Shown here: in pieces, positions 1 to 9,649 of the stretch
How positions within the stretch are numbered: the stretch's first letter is position 1
How the letters are laid out: each line of letters starts with the position of its first letter
Origin: Candidatus Eiseniibacteriota bacterium
GTDB lineage: Bacteria; Eisenbacteria; RBG-16-71-46
Direction of reading: 5' to 3'
DNA length: 64,000 nucleotides
Assembly (NCBI GenBank): GCA_016215625.1
Contig: JACRIW010000031.1
Coordinates: forward strand, 1-64,000
Translations under genes and position numbers: made by a program
The notes under the pieces: model-generated
The model's database searches: none
What the model saw: only the letters and a program-made list of their open reading frames with translations
What the model was told of the DNA's origin: nothing

Positions 1-2
1 CC

Positions 3-164
3 CGGCACTTCGGCGGACAGCCGCGCGCCGCGGCCGCCACGGGCGGCGCCGAGCCCGCGCGCGTCGTGGGGCCCCAGGCGAACGCGGCGCCGGGCCCCGC
101 CGTCGCGACCGGCGGCGCGAAGACGCCGGCCGGCGGCAAGAAGAAGGCGAAGGAAGGGTGCTGA
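3..164 (+). CDS. C-terminal end of an unknown protein (5' end outside window)
   Basis: An open frame enters from the left edge and ends at TGA 162-164. The visible 53 residues are low complexity: Ala, Gly and Pro rich, then a Lys-rich stretch and a final Gly-Cys. The next gene starts one base after the stop and its ribosome binding site lies inside this tail, so the two are probably co-transcribed. No domain is visible and no function can be assigned. Confidence 0.5.
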   Translation, partial: RHFGGQPRAAAATGGAEPARVVGPQANAAPGPAVATGGAKTPAGGKKKAKEGC

Positions 165-165
165 C

Positions 166-447
166 GTGCTCGCCCCCTGGTCACCCGAGGACGCCGTGCA
201 GGCCGCGGAACTCGCCGGCCTCGGCGCGCTCGGTGGCCATCACTGGAAGGTGATCGCGTGCGTGCGCGAGGAGGCGGCCCGCTGTGGCCGTCTCCCCACG
301 CTGCAGCGCATCGAGAAGCTCACGGGATTCGGCGCCGGCGAACTCCACCGATTGTTCCCCGGTCGCACCGCGTCCCTGATCGCCCGCCTCGCGGGCTTCG
401 CGCCGCGCCCCTCCGGGACGGAGCGGGGCGCCGCGGGCGGGCATTGA
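166..447 (+). CDS. DsrC/TusE-like sulfur-relay family protein lacking the C-terminal cysteines
   Basis: 93 aa from GTG 166, with GGAAGG eight bases upstream. The fold signature of the DsrC/TusE/DsvC family is visible: HHWKVI at about 25-30 (family: DHW.VI), a helix-turn-helix-like middle, and LFPGR...LARLAGFAPRPSG at 64-84, which matches the family ending LFP....AG.PKP. In working DsrC and TusE a cysteine follows this motif and carries persulfide or forms a trisulfide. Here the tail has none; the only cysteines are Cys32 and Cys40. It may be a regulatory or DNA-binding relative, or simply a divergent member. Next gene 14 bases downstream. Confidence 0.65.
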   Translation: MLAPWSPEDAVQAAELAGLGALGGHHWKVIACVREEAARCGRLPTLQRIEKLTGFGAGELHRLFPGRTASLIARLAGFAPRPSGTERGAAGGH

Positions 448-461
448 AGGAGGACCGCAGT

Positions 462-1787
462 ATGAGCAGGACTCTCTCCGCGCTCCGCTGGTGCGCGCCC
501 GCGCTGCTGCTCGGCGCGCTCGCCACGCAGGCGCTCGCCACGAACGGCATGTACCTCACCGGTTACGGCAGCGAAGCCGCCGGTCGCGCCGGCGCCAATC
601 TCGCGGTCGCCGATCGCGCGCTCGGCCTGCAGGCGAACCCCGCGGGCATCGCGCAGCTGCAGGGCACGCACTTCGGCGTGGACGCACAGTTCCTCGCGCC
701 GAGCCTGCACTACGGCGGCGATCCGTTCGGCAACGACTTCGACGGGGACTCGAAGGTGTTCACCATGCCGTCGATCTCGTGGGTGCGCGGCGCGCACGGC
801 TCACCCTGGACATTCGGGCTCGCGCTCATCAGCCAGGGCGGCATGGGCGCGACCTTCGCCGGGTACGCGACGCCCTTCGGCACGAGCGACGGCACCTCGA
901 GCGAAGTGCGCTTCGCGACGCTCACGCCCACGGTCGCGTACGCGGTGAACGAGGATCTCGCGTTCGGCGTGTCGGCCAACGCCGGTTACTCCGACGTGAC
1001 GTTCGCGTTCTGGCCGAACACGAGCTTCTACAACGACGGCGGCACGCCGATGGACCCGGCCGACGACATGGGATTCTTCGGCGCCGACCTCACCGAACGC
1101 GCGCGCACGTTCAACACGAGCGTCCGCGCCGGTGCGCTCTGGCGCGTGGTGCCGCAGGTCACGCTGGGCGCGGTCTACCAGAGCGAGACGAACGGTCAAT
1201 ACGAGAACGGCACGCTCACGCTGAACCAGTCCGCGATCGGGCTGGGGCGCGTGCATTACGACGCCGCCGTGGACGGCTTCACGTGGCCCGCGCAGTTCGG
1301 TGGCGGAGTGCAGCTGCGTCCGACCGAACGGCTGATGCTGGCCGCCGACGTGCGCCGCTACCTCTGGGAAGACGCCATGGCGAAGATCACCGTGAAGGGC
1401 ACGAACCCCGACGCGGCTTCGCCCATGAGCACGGTCGAGATGCCGTTCACGTTCACGTGGGCGAACGAATGGGTCACCGCGGTCGGCGCCGAGTACCGTG
1501 CGACGCCGGCGCTCACGCTTCGCGGCGGCTTCAACTACGGCGACAGCCCCGTGCCCGACGAGACGCTCAATCCGCTGTTCCCCGCGATCACGACGAAGCA
1601 CGTCACCGCGGGGCTCGGCTGGACCCGCGGCGCGCACACGCTGAATCTCGCGGTCGAGCGCGCGTTCGAGGCGAAGCAGACCAACGACAACACGAACATG
1701 AACGTGAACCCGTTCGGGCCCGGCGCGTTCGTGGATCACTCGCAATGGACCGTCTCGCTCGGCTGGAGCAAGGCGTTCTCGCGCTGA
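462..1787 (+). CDS. FadL/TodX-type outer-membrane transport protein
   Basis: 441 aa. Start ATG 462 is preceded by GAAGGAGG at about 446-453; the longer in-frame extension to 258 runs through the previous gene and is rejected. The N-terminus has a signal peptide ending near ALA-TNG. The mature end begins NGMYLTGYGSEAAGRAG and continues with ALGLQANPAGIA, the usual FadL hatch and N-terminal pattern (NG....G.....GRGG....D.....NPA). The rest alternates in beta strands, and the last residues (WTVSLGWSKAFSR) fit a closing barrel strand. FadL channels carry hydrophobic compounds such as long-chain fatty acids or aromatics across the outer membrane; the substrate here cannot be told. Sits between a DsrC-like gene and a diheme cytochrome, 19 bases before the latter. 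Confidence 0.85.
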   Translation: MSRTLSALRWCAPALLLGALATQALATNGMYLTGYGSEAAGRAGANLAVADRALGLQANPAGIAQLQGTHFGVDAQFLAPSLHYGGDPFGNDFDGDSKVFTMPSISWVRGAHGSPWTFGLALISQGGMGATFAGYATPFGTSDGTSSEVRFATLTPTVAYAVNEDLAFGVSANAGYSDVTFAFWPNTSFYNDGGTPMDPADDMGFFGADLTERARTFNTSVRAGALWRVVPQVTLGAVYQSETNGQYENGTLTLNQSAIGLGRVHYDAAVDGFTWPAQFGGGVQLRPTERLMLAADVRRYLWEDAMAKITVKGTNPDAASPMSTVEMPFTFTWANEWVTAVGAEYRATPALTLRGGFNYGDSPVPDETLNPLFPAITTKHVTAGLGWTRGAHTLNLAVERAFEAKQTNDNTNMNVNPFGPGAFVDHSQWTVSLGWSKAFSR

Positions 1788-1806
1788 CGCGCAAGGAGAA
1801 GCTCAC

Positions 1807-2163
1807 ATGAAGACCATGCGCATCACGCTCTCGCTCCTCGCGCTCGCCGCGTTCGCGGCCGCGTCCACCGCCGTCGCTTCCGAGAAGATCGGCCGCGACA
1901 CGGGCAAGGACTGCGTCGCCTGCCACGACAAGCCCGGGAGCAAGCTGCTCACCGACCGCGGCAAGTACTTCGAAGCCATGCACACGCTGGACGGCTACGA
2001 CCAGGTGAAGGCATCCTTCGGCCAGTGCACGAGCTGCCACGTGCGCAAGCCCGGCTCGAAGAAGCTCACCAAGAAGGGCCAGCAGATGGCCTCGATGGTG
2101 AAGGACATGGCCGCGCTGCGCGAGTGGCTGCAGCAGAACCATCCCGCGCCGCCGGCGAAGTGA
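1807..2163 (+). CDS. Small periplasmic diheme c-type cytochrome
   Basis: 118 aa with a signal peptide of about 25 residues (ending AVASEK). Two CxxCH heme motifs: CVACH at 36-40 and CTSCH at 74-78. The C-terminal third is charged and helical without further motifs. A ribosome binding site AAGGAGAAG precedes ATG 1807 by a few bases. Likely a periplasmic electron carrier; the partner is unknown. It follows the FadL channel by 19 bases, so the two share a transcript that ends at the hairpin terminator 2180-2219. Confidence 0.85.
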   Translation: MKTMRITLSLLALAAFAAASTAVASEKIGRDTGKDCVACHDKPGSKLLTDRGKYFEAMHTLDGYDQVKASFGQCTSCHVRKPGSKKLTKKGQQMASMVKDMAALREWLQQNHPAPPAK

Positions 2164-2179
2164 ATCCGGCCTCGATTCC

Positions 2180-2219
2180 GTGGGGAGGTGGCGCACGTGC
2201 CGCCTCCCCACTCTTTTTC
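2180..2219 (+). terminator. Rho-independent terminator after the diheme cytochrome
   Basis: GTGGGGAGGTGGC (2180-2192) pairs with GCCGCCTCCCCAC (2199-2211) with one G-T wobble, followed by TCTTTTT. Confidence 0.85.
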
Positions 2220-2263
2220 CCGCGGATGCGAACGCGCCGCGGCCGCCGCCGAGGAGCACGCTG

Positions 2264-2596
2264 ATGAGCGAGAAGCCGAGCAACAAGATCCCGAAGTTCT
2301 TCGAGGACTTCCGCGCCGCCTACCCGGAAGTCGCCGCGCACTACCAGAAGCTGTCCGACGCCTGCCGCGACGCGGGCCCGATCGACGCCGTGTCGGTGGA
2401 GCTCGTGAAGCTCGGCATCGCGATCGGCGCCGGAGCCGAAGGCTCGGCGCACTCGCACGCGCGCCGCGCGCTCGCCGCGGGCGCGACGCCCGCCCAGCTC
2501 GAGCACGTCGCGCTGCTCGCGATCACGACGCTCGGCTTCCCGCGCGCCATGACCGGTCTCGCGTGGGTGCGGGACGTGACGCACGGCGGCCGCTGA
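2264..2596 (+). CDS. Carboxymuconolactone decarboxylase / AhpD-like family protein without CxxC
   Basis: 110 aa from ATG 2264 (GAGGAG at 2251-2256). The alpha-helical CMD core is recognisable: VELVKLGIAIG, then AEGSAHSHARRALAAGAT, then ARRALAAGATPAQLEHVALLAI. The AhpD active site CxxCxxxH is absent; the equivalent stretch reads AEGSAHSH, a pattern found in the non-redox branch of the family, so peroxiredoxin-reducing activity is unlikely. Lies 53 bases after a strong terminator and so probably has its own promoter. Function unknown beyond family. Confidence 0.75.
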   Translation: MSEKPSNKIPKFFEDFRAAYPEVAAHYQKLSDACRDAGPIDAVSVELVKLGIAIGAGAEGSAHSHARRALAAGATPAQLEHVALLAITTLGFPRAMTGLAWVRDVTHGGR

Positions 2597-2811
2597 GGCG
2601 GCGAGCGCGACCGTTTCCCCGCGGAGCATCGTCGGCTTCAAGTGACCGCCGGTGCGTGCACTACTCCGCGCGGGCCGTTTGCGGCACACTGCGCGGCGCC
2701 GCCGGGCGCCGACACGGCCCGGGGCGGCACTCAAGACCCCGTGCGGGCCCTCCGAGACTGGAGACTGCCCCGCAGTCCTGATCGTTCCACCCGACGTTCC
2801 CGAGAACTCCC
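2597..2811. other. Intergenic leader of the phosphofructokinase gene
   Basis: 215 bases without a convincing ORF. Contains a short hairpin, GACTGC-CCC-GCAGTC, at 2763-2777, 35 bases before the GTG start. No clear -10/-35 pair and no strong Shine-Dalgarno sequence were seen. Confidence 0.4.
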
Positions 2812-3921
2812 GTGCCCATCCAGCAGATCAAGAAGATCGCCATCAGCACCGGCGGCGGCGACGCCCCCGGCCTCAACGCCGTCATCCGCGCCGTCGTCCT
2901 CGCCGCCACCGACCGCGGCTGGGAATGCCACGGCATCCGCGACGGCTACAACGGCCTGCTCTCGCCCGAGGAGTTCCCGGACGGCGGCACCTTCCCGCTG
3001 ACGCGGCGCTCGGTCGCGGGCATCACGCATCTGGGCGGCACGATCCTGGGCACGACCAACCGCGGCAATCCGACCAAGTTCCCGGTCGAGCAGCCCGACG
3101 GCAGCTTCGTCGAGGTGGACCGCTCCGAGGAGCTGGTCGCCAAGTTCGCCGAGCACGGCTTCGACGCGCTCATCACGGTCGGCGGCGACGGCTCGCTCGC
3201 GATCGGTTACCACCTCGCGAACAAGGGCCTGCGCGTGATCGGCGTGCCGAAGACGATCGACAACGATCTCGACCGCACGTTCGTCACGTTCGGTTTCGAC
3301 ACCGCGGTCGCGTTCGCGACCGAGTGCCTCGACCGCCTGCACACGACCGCGACGAGCCATCGCCGCATCATGGTCGTCGAGATGATGGGGCGCTACGCCG
3401 GCTGGATCGCGCTGCACGCGGGTATCGCGGGCAACGCCGACGTCATCCTCATTCCCGAGATTCCGTACGACATCCACAAGGTCGCCGAGGTCGTGCGCGA
3501 ACGCGAACGCACGGGCCGCCAGTACACGATCGTCGTCGTCGCCGAGGGCGCGAAGCCCGTGGACGGCGCCGTGTCGGTGCTCGGCAAGGCCGTCGGCCAG
3601 GCCGAGAAGCTCGGCGGCGTGGGCGACAAGGTCGCGCACGAGCTCGAGCACCTCACCGGGCGCGAAGCGCGCACGGTCGTGCTCGGCCACCTGCTGCGCG
3701 GCGGCTCGCCGACCGCGTTCGACCGTCTCGTGGCGCTGCGCTTCGGCGCCGCCGCGGTGCGTGCGCTCGACGAAGGGATGTCGAGCGTCATGGTCTCGCT
3801 GAGTCCGCCGACCGTGCGCTACGAGCCGCTCAAGGCCGCGATCAGCCGCATGAAGGTGGTGCCGCTCGACTGCGACACGATGGAGTCGGCGCGCGACCTC
3901 GGCATCCGCTTCGGGGACTGA
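2812..3921 (+). CDS. pfkA: 6-phosphofructokinase (group III, probably ATP-dependent)
   Basis: 369 aa from GTG 2812. Phosphorylates fructose 6-phosphate, the committed step of glycolysis. Visible motifs: GGGDAPGLNAVIR at 14-26, GGDGS at 124-128, PKTIDND at 146-152 with the catalytic aspartates, and MMGRYAGW at 191-198. Gly in GGDGS normally marks ATP use (PPi enzymes have Asp), while Lys in PKTIDND is the group III pattern also found in PPi-dependent and actinobacterial ATP-dependent enzymes. ATP is the likelier donor. Full length for the group. Monocistronic: a terminator follows at 3949. Confidence 0.93.
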   Translation: MPIQQIKKIAISTGGGDAPGLNAVIRAVVLAATDRGWECHGIRDGYNGLLSPEEFPDGGTFPLTRRSVAGITHLGGTILGTTNRGNPTKFPVEQPDGSFVEVDRSEELVAKFAEHGFDALITVGGDGSLAIGYHLANKGLRVIGVPKTIDNDLDRTFVTFGFDTAVAFATECLDRLHTTATSHRRIMVVEMMGRYAGWIALHAGIAGNADVILIPEIPYDIHKVAEVVRERERTGRQYTIVVVAEGAKPVDGAVSVLGKAVGQAEKLGGVGDKVAHELEHLTGREARTVVLGHLLRGGSPTAFDRLVALRFGAAAVRALDEGMSSVMVSLSPPTVRYEPLKAAISRMKVVPLDCDTMESARDLGIRFGD

Positions 3922-3948
3922 GTTCGGGCAAGCGGCACCGGCGGACAC

Positions 3949-3991
3949 GGGCCGGGCGGCACCTTCGGGTGCGCCCGGCCCGCTTCGTTTC
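3949..3991 (+). terminator. Hairpin terminator after pfkA
   Basis: GGGCCGGGCGGCACC (3949-3963) pairs with GGTGCGCCCGGCCC (3968-3981), with one bulged base and a TTCG-type loop; a short T-rich stretch (CTTCGTTT) follows. Confidence 0.75.
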
Positions 3992-4203
3992 CATGAAACG
4001 GCGTCTTTTTCGCGCGACGGCCGCCGGGTGCGCACGAATTGCTTTCCGGCTCCCGTCACGCGCACCTTAGAATTGCTCTCTTACGCTCCACGCTCCAGAC
4101 CCGGGACGCATCGCCTCCCCACGGCATCGCCCCTCAGGAATCACCACCGGGTCGCTGGCCTGCCCCGCATCCTCGACCCCGCATCCCGATGAGGCCCGTC
4201 GTC

Positions 4204-7200
4204 ATGAAACGCCTTCTGCAGGGCGCCACGGCCCTGCTCACGCTGCTCGTCGCCGCGTCCGCTCTCGCGGCCGGCTTCACGCCGATGCGCGGCGAGAACA
4301 TCGCGCCCCGCACGTTCGAGCTCCGCGCACTCCCGCAGCACGATCCGTCGCAGCCCTACCGCGCGAGCAAGCGCAAGCCCGAGGGCATGAACCCGGCGGC
4401 CGAAGCGCGCGTCGAGGCGGCCAAGCGCAATCCCGCGACTCCCGGCGCCGATCTGCTCCGCAGCTTCACGCAGGACCGCACCACGGGCACGCTCGGCTTC
4501 CGCGCCGCGGCCGAGCCGACGGCTCCGATCGCCAACTCCGGCTTCGAAGGCATCACGCAGGGCGCGTACATCCCCGGCGAGCCCACCGTCGCCGCCGGCC
4601 CGCTCAACATCTTCACGGCGGGCAACTCGAGCGTGACGATCACCGACAAGGACGGGACGAACCGCGTCGAGATCGACGGCCAGGTGTTCTTCGGCGTCCC
4701 GGTTGCGGAAGACGCGATCTCCGACGCGCAGTGCTACTACGACGCGCTGCGCGGCCGCTTCGTCGCGCTGTGCTTCACCTGGAACAACGCGCCGAATCTT
4801 TCGAACTTCTACCTCGCCGTGTCCAAGACGAACGACGCGCGCGGCGCGTGGTGGCTCTACAAGTTCGACATGACGAAGGACGGCGCCACGCAGACGGCGA
4901 ACTGGAGCGACTACCAGTCGCTCGGCGTCTCCGACGACAAGATCGCCATGACGGGCCAGCAGTTCACGTTCGCCTCCGACACGTATGTCTACCAGAAGGT
5001 GCGCGTGATCGACCGCGCCGCCGTGTACGCGGGCCAGACCGTCTCGTACGTGGACTTCGTGAACTTCACGTGGCCCTCCGGCGGCGACGACGGCGACGTG
5101 TTCGTGACCAAGGCCGCGCGCAACCTGACCGCGGGCGACAACACGCTCCACCTGCTGTGCGTGCGCGTGGACGGCGGCACGCACGTGACCTACCGCACGA
5201 TCACCGGAACACCGGCCGCGCCCTCGCTGTCGGCCGGCACCTTCGTGACCGTGTCCTCCTACTCGGTGCCGCCGGACGCCGCCCAGAAGGGCAGCAGTGC
5301 GCTCGTACCGACGAACGACTGCCGACCGACCGACTTCTACGTGCGCAACGGCGAACTGCTGTGCTCGTGGCACACGGGCGCCGGCGCCTACTCCGCGATC
5401 CGCCTGTTCAAGATGCGCACGAGCGACCGCGCCGTGCTGATCGACGAGACCTACGGCTCGACGGGCACGTTCTACTACTACCCCGCCGTCACGATGGACT
5501 CGGTGGGCACGATCTTCCTCGGCTTCGACCGCTCGAGCGGGAACGAGTACCCGTCGTCCTACGCGACGGGCCGCCGCCGCAGCGACGCGGCGCTGCAGCC
5601 GAGCGTGCTCCTCAAGGCCGGAACGTCGAACACGTCGCACACGCGCTGGGGCGACTACACCGGCATCGACAACGACGCCGCGCTCTCCGGTCCGGGCGGC
5701 GCGGTCGCCTGGTACACGGGCCAGTACACGAAGGGCACGAACACGTTCGGCGTCTGGGCGAACAAGCTCACCTTCACGTACGGACAGGTCGCGGGCAGCG
5801 TGGTCGAGGACTGCGACGGCGCGGCCGGCACGAGCGGCGACCGCAGCGCGCTCGCGGGCTGGACCGTGACGCTCAAGCAGGGCGCCACCACGGTCGCGAC
5901 CACGACGACCGACGCGCTCGGCGCGTACAGCTTCGGTTACCTCGAATCCGGCACGTACGACGTGGTCGTCGCCCCTCCGGGCGGCGGCGCCTCCGTGACG
6001 GCGATCGCCGGTTCGGGCGGCACGACGCAAACGATCGTGAACGCGGGCGACGTGCAGGTGAACCTCACGAACGCGCAGACCTCGACGGGCAACGTGTTCG
6101 CCGTGGCGAACACGCATGCCGCTCCGGCCGCGTCCGGCATCGCGCCGGCGATCAAGTCGGTCGGCGACGCCGCCTTCACGCTCACCGTGAACGGCTCCTT
6201 CTTCATTCCGTGCTCGGTCGTGCGCGTGGACGGCAGCGACCGCGTCACGACGTTCGTGAGCGCGACGCAGCTCACGGCCGCGATTCCCGCGACCGACCTG
6301 CTCTCGGGGGGCACGCGCGACGTCACGGTGTTCAGCCCCGCGCCCGGCGGCGGCACGACGACGTCCTATCCGCTGATCGTCAACGGCACGCCCGACACGA
6401 CCCCCCCGACCGTCACGCTCACCTCGCCGGTGGGCGGCGAGAGCTGGGGCATCGGCTCGTCGCACGCGATCACGTGGACCGCGAACGACGACATCGGCAT
6501 CGCGGGTGTGGACCTTGCGTACTCGACCGACGGCGGCGCGACCTACCCGAACGTGATCGCCACCGGCATCGCGAACACCGGCACGTACGCGTGGACCGTC
6601 CCCGGCACGCCGGGCACGCAGCTGCGGGTGCGCGTCGTCGCGCGTGACGGCGGCAACAACACCGCGACCGACCAGAGCGCCGCGAACTTCACCGCGCTCG
6701 GCTGGTACGTCACGGCCTCGGCCGGGGCAAACGGCACGATCGCGCCGAGCGGCGTGGTGGCCGTCGCCGACGGCGCGGCCCCGAGCTACACGATCACTCC
6801 GGCGAACGGCTACCACGTCGCCGACGTGCTGGTGAACGGCTCGAGCGTGGGCGCGGTCACGAACTACACGTTCGCCGCCATCCATGCCGACCAGACGATC
6901 GCGGCGTCGTTCGCGATCGACGAGTACACGCTCACCGTGAACGTCGCCGGCAGCGGCGCCGTCGCGAAGTCGCCCGATCAGGCGACGTACGCGCACGGCA
7001 CGAGCGTGACGCTCACCGCGACGCCGACCGCCACGTGGACGTTCGCGGGCTGGAGCGGAGACACGACGGGCACGACGAACCCGGTGTCGTTCGTCATGAC
7101 CGGCAACCGCACGATCACCGCGACGTTCTCGCAGAACACGTACGTCTGGAACGCGACCAGCGGCACCGCGGCGTTCGGCATGGCGGCCAACTGGACGCCG

Positions 7201-9432
7201 GCGCGCACCACACCAACGGCCACGGACGTGCTCGTGTTCTCGAACGGCGGCTCGTCCACCGCGACGGGACTCACGACGCAGTCCATCGGCAAGCTCGTGG
7301 TGAGCGGCAACACGGCGATCGCGCTGCAGACCACTTCCGGCGCGACGCTGACGATCGCGGGCGTCACGGGCACCGACCTGTCGGTCGCGTCGGGCTCGAC
7401 GCTCACGCTCTCGGGCACGGCGGCGGTCACGATGGTGTTGCCGGCGGGAACGAGCGGCGCCATCGCGGGCACCTTCTCCGCGCTCGGCGCGGCGCACCGC
7501 CTGAACGCGCTCGACTCGGGCTCGCTGCTCTTCGCGGGCGGCTCGGTCTGCAATCTGGGCGCGAGCTTCTCGGGCAACATCTTCGGCACCGGCACGGGCA
7601 CGAGCGGCCTGGGCTCCGTGCTTTTCCAGAACGGCGCGCTCCTCACCCAGGGCGCCGGCGCGAACCCGTTCGGCGCTTCGGCTCCGAACTCGGTCGTGAT
7701 CTTCCAGGCCGGCAGCCGCTTCCGCCTGACGGGCTCGGGGCTCACGCCCGCGCTCTCGGGCCGCACGTACGCCGACTTCGAGATCGCGAACGGCGGCACG
7801 ATCAACGCGACCGGCGGCACGGCCTTCAACATGGACTCGTTGATCGTCTCGTCGGGCACGCTGAACCTCAACCTCACGGGCGGCGGCAGCATTCGCGGCG
7901 ACGTCCGCGTGGCGGCGGGCGCGACGCTCGGCTGTGCGCCGACGTCGGGCACGCCGAGCATCACGCTCGCGGGCACGACGAACCAGACGATCACGAACTC
8001 GGGCACGTTCAGCTCGGGCACGATCCCGCGCCTGACCGTGAACAACCCCGGCGGAGTCACGCTCGCCAGCTCGATCGCGTGGAGCGGCCCGGTCACGTTC
8101 ACGACCGGCGTGATCCACACGGGCGCGAACACGCTGACGCTCGGCTCGTCCAGCACGGTGACCGGCGCGGGCGCGGCGACGGGCTGGGTGCACGGCAAGC
8201 TCGCGCGCGCCATCCCGGCCGCGGGCACGACGCCGTACGATGTCGGCGGCGCCGCGCGCTACGCGCCGGTCTCGGTGACCATGACGGGCAACGCCGCGGC
8301 CGTGACGCTCACTGCATCGAGCACCGACGGCGACCATCCGTCGATCGGCGGCGCACCGGTCAACCCGGCCCGTTCGGTCAACCGCTTCTGGACGCTGACG
8401 CCCTCGGGCTCGCCCGTCTTCACGAGCTACTCCGCGACGATGACGTTCGACGCCGCGGATCTCGACGCGGGCACGAACGCGGCCCTGCTGCTGCCGGCGC
8501 TGTACGGCGGCACTTGGACGATGCCGGCGGCCAGCACGCACACGGCGACGAGCACGCAGGCGACCGGCCTCACGGCGTTCGGCGACCTCGCGATCGCCGA
8601 GGCGCCGGGCTTCACGATCACGGCCTCGGCCGGCGCGGGCGGCGTCATCTCGCCCTCCGGCGCGGTCAGCGTGAGCGCGAACGCGAACCAGTCGTTCACG
8701 ATCACCGGCAACGCCGGCTTCACGATCGCCGACGTGCTCGTGGACGGCGTGAGCGTCGGCGCAGTCGGCAATTACACATTTACGAACGTCACGGCGAACC
8801 ACACGATCGCCGCGAGCTTCGCGGACGCGCTCGCACCGACGGTCGCGGTTACCGCGCCGAACGGCGGCGAAAACCTGCTCGCGGGCGCTTCGGCGAACCT
8901 CACGTGGAACGCGTCGGACAACGTCGGCGTGAGCACGGTGGACCTCGAGCTGTCGCGCAACGGCGTGGCGGGTCCGTTCACCGCGATCGCCACGGGCGTC
9001 GCGAACACCGGCACGTACGCGTGGACGGTGACCGGTCCGGGCACGAGCACGGCGCTGCTCCGCGTGACGGCGCACGACGCGGCGAACAACGGCGCTTCGG
9101 ACGTGAGCGATGCCGTGTTCACGATCACGGGCTCGACGGCGGTGGACGGCGGCGAGGTGGCCGCGTTCGCACTCGGCGAGATCTCGCCCAACCCGACGCG
9201 TGGCGCCGCCCGCACGTACTTCGCGCTGCCGCGCGGTGCGGCGGTGCGGGTCGCGGTGCTGGACGTCCAGGGCCGTGAGGTCGCGGTACTGGCCGACGGC
9301 GCGTACGGCGCCGGCCGCTGGTCGGTGACCATGGACTCCGCCCAGCACCATCTGGGCGCCGGCCTGTATTTCGTCCGCATGCGCGTGATCGGCGGCCCGA
9401 CCTGCACCCGGAGGTTCGCGGTCACGAAGTAA
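4204..9432 (+). CDS. Giant modular secreted protein with C-terminal type A sorting domain (paralogue of 9650-17218)
   Basis: About 1742 aa. ATG 4204 gives a clean signal peptide (MKRLLQGATALLTLLVAASALAA); ATG 4189 is in frame five codons earlier. Order of parts: an N-terminal propeller-like region to about 525; a CNA-B/SdrD-like domain about 530-625; an IPT/TIG-like domain about 640-725; an Ig-like domain opening TSPVGGESW about 735-833; two InlB-B-like repeats (ASAGANGTIAPSG; AGSGAVAKSPDQATY) about 835-976; a beta-rich passenger-like module of about 490 residues (980-1475); another InlB-like and another Ig-like domain; and a FlgD-like sorting domain from about 1653 (PNPTRG... LYFVRMRV). Probably surface exposed or released; function unknown, perhaps adhesion. 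Ends at the terminator 9458. Confidence 0.8.
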   Translation: MKRLLQGATALLTLLVAASALAAGFTPMRGENIAPRTFELRALPQHDPSQPYRASKRKPEGMNPAAEARVEAAKRNPATPGADLLRSFTQDRTTGTLGFRAAAEPTAPIANSGFEGITQGAYIPGEPTVAAGPLNIFTAGNSSVTITDKDGTNRVEIDGQVFFGVPVAEDAISDAQCYYDALRGRFVALCFTWNNAPNLSNFYLAVSKTNDARGAWWLYKFDMTKDGATQTANWSDYQSLGVSDDKIAMTGQQFTFASDTYVYQKVRVIDRAAVYAGQTVSYVDFVNFTWPSGGDDGDVFVTKAARNLTAGDNTLHLLCVRVDGGTHVTYRTITGTPAAPSLSAGTFVTVSSYSVPPDAAQKGSSALVPTNDCRPTDFYVRNGELLCSWHTGAGAYSAIRLFKMRTSDRAVLIDETYGSTGTFYYYPAVTMDSVGTIFLGFDRSSGNEYPSSYATGRRRSDAALQPSVLLKAGTSNTSHTRWGDYTGIDNDAALSGPGGAVAWYTGQYTKGTNTFGVWANKLTFTYGQVAGSVVEDCDGAAGTSGDRSALAGWTVTLKQGATTVATTTTDALGAYSFGYLESGTYDVVVAPPGGGASVTAIAGSGGTTQTIVNAGDVQVNLTNAQTSTGNVFAVANTHAAPAASGIAPAIKSVGDAAFTLTVNGSFFIPCSVVRVDGSDRVTTFVSATQLTAAIPATDLLSGGTRDVTVFSPAPGGGTTTSYPLIVNGTPDTTPPTVTLTSPVGGESWGIGSSHAITWTANDDIGIAGVDLAYSTDGGATYPNVIATGIANTGTYAWTVPGTPGTQLRVRVVARDGGNNTATDQSAANFTALGWYVTASAGANGTIAPSGVVAVADGAAPSYTITPANGYHVADVLVNGSSVGAVTNYTFAAIHADQTIAASFAIDEYTLTVNVAGSGAVAKSPDQATYAHGTSVTLTATPTATWTFAGWSGDTTGTTNPVSFVMTGNRTITATFSQNTYVWNATSGTAAFGMAANWTPARTTPTATDVLVFSNGGSSTATGLTTQSIGKLVVSGNTAIALQTTSGATLTIAGVTGTDLSVASGSTLTLSGTAAVTMVLPAGTSGAIAGTFSALGAAHRLNALDSGSLLFAGGSVCNLGASFSGNIFGTGTGTSGLGSVLFQNGALLTQGAGANPFGASAPNSVVIFQAGSRFRLTGSGLTPALSGRTYADFEIANGGTINATGGTAFNMDSLIVSSGTLNLNLTGGGSIRGDVRVAAGATLGCAPTSGTPSITLAGTTNQTITNSGTFSSGTIPRLTVNNPGGVTLASSIAWSGPVTFTTGVIHTGANTLTLGSSSTVTGAGAATGWVHGKLARAIPAAGTTPYDVGGAARYAPVSVTMTGNAAAVTLTASSTDGDHPSIGGAPVNPARSVNRFWTLTPSGSPVFTSYSATMTFDAADLDAGTNAALLLPALYGGTWTMPAASTHTATSTQATGLTAFGDLAIAEAPGFTITASAGAGGVISPSGAVSVSANANQSFTITGNAGFTIADVLVDGVSVGAVGNYTFTNVTANHTIAASFADALAPTVAVTAPNGGENLLAGASANLTWNASDNVGVSTVDLELSRNGVAGPFTAIATGVANTGTYAWTVTGPGTSTALLRVTAHDAANNGASDVSDAVFTITGSTAVDGGEVAAFALGEISPNPTRGAARTYFALPRGAAVRVAVLDVQGREVAVLADGAYGAGRWSVTMDSAQHHLGAGLYFVRMRVIGGPTCTRRFAVTK

Positions 9433-9457
9433 CCGTCTCGCCTGCAATGCCAATACC

Positions 9458-9497
9458 GGAGCCCGTGTGGAGAACGCCTCCGCACGGGCTCCGTCTT
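9458..9497 (+). terminator. Rho-independent terminator between the two giant secreted-protein genes
   Basis: GGAGCCCGTG (9458-9467) pairs perfectly with CACGGGCTCC (9483-9492), followed by GTCTTTT. It implies that the paralogues are transcribed separately. Confidence 0.85.
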
Positions 9498-9649
9498 TTG
9501 CCACCATCCCGTAATTTCGTTGGTGGTATTCCAGACCCGGCTCCTACAATCGAGGTCGAGTTCCCCCGACCGAGACCCTCGGGCCGCACGGCTCCCCACG
9601 CGACGACCCGCACGCTTCTTTCCGCCTGCATGCCCGCGAGGCCGCCGCC

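Noticed and set aside
4141-9507. Minus-strand open frame of 1788 codons
   Set aside because: Antisense shadow of the first giant secreted-protein gene.
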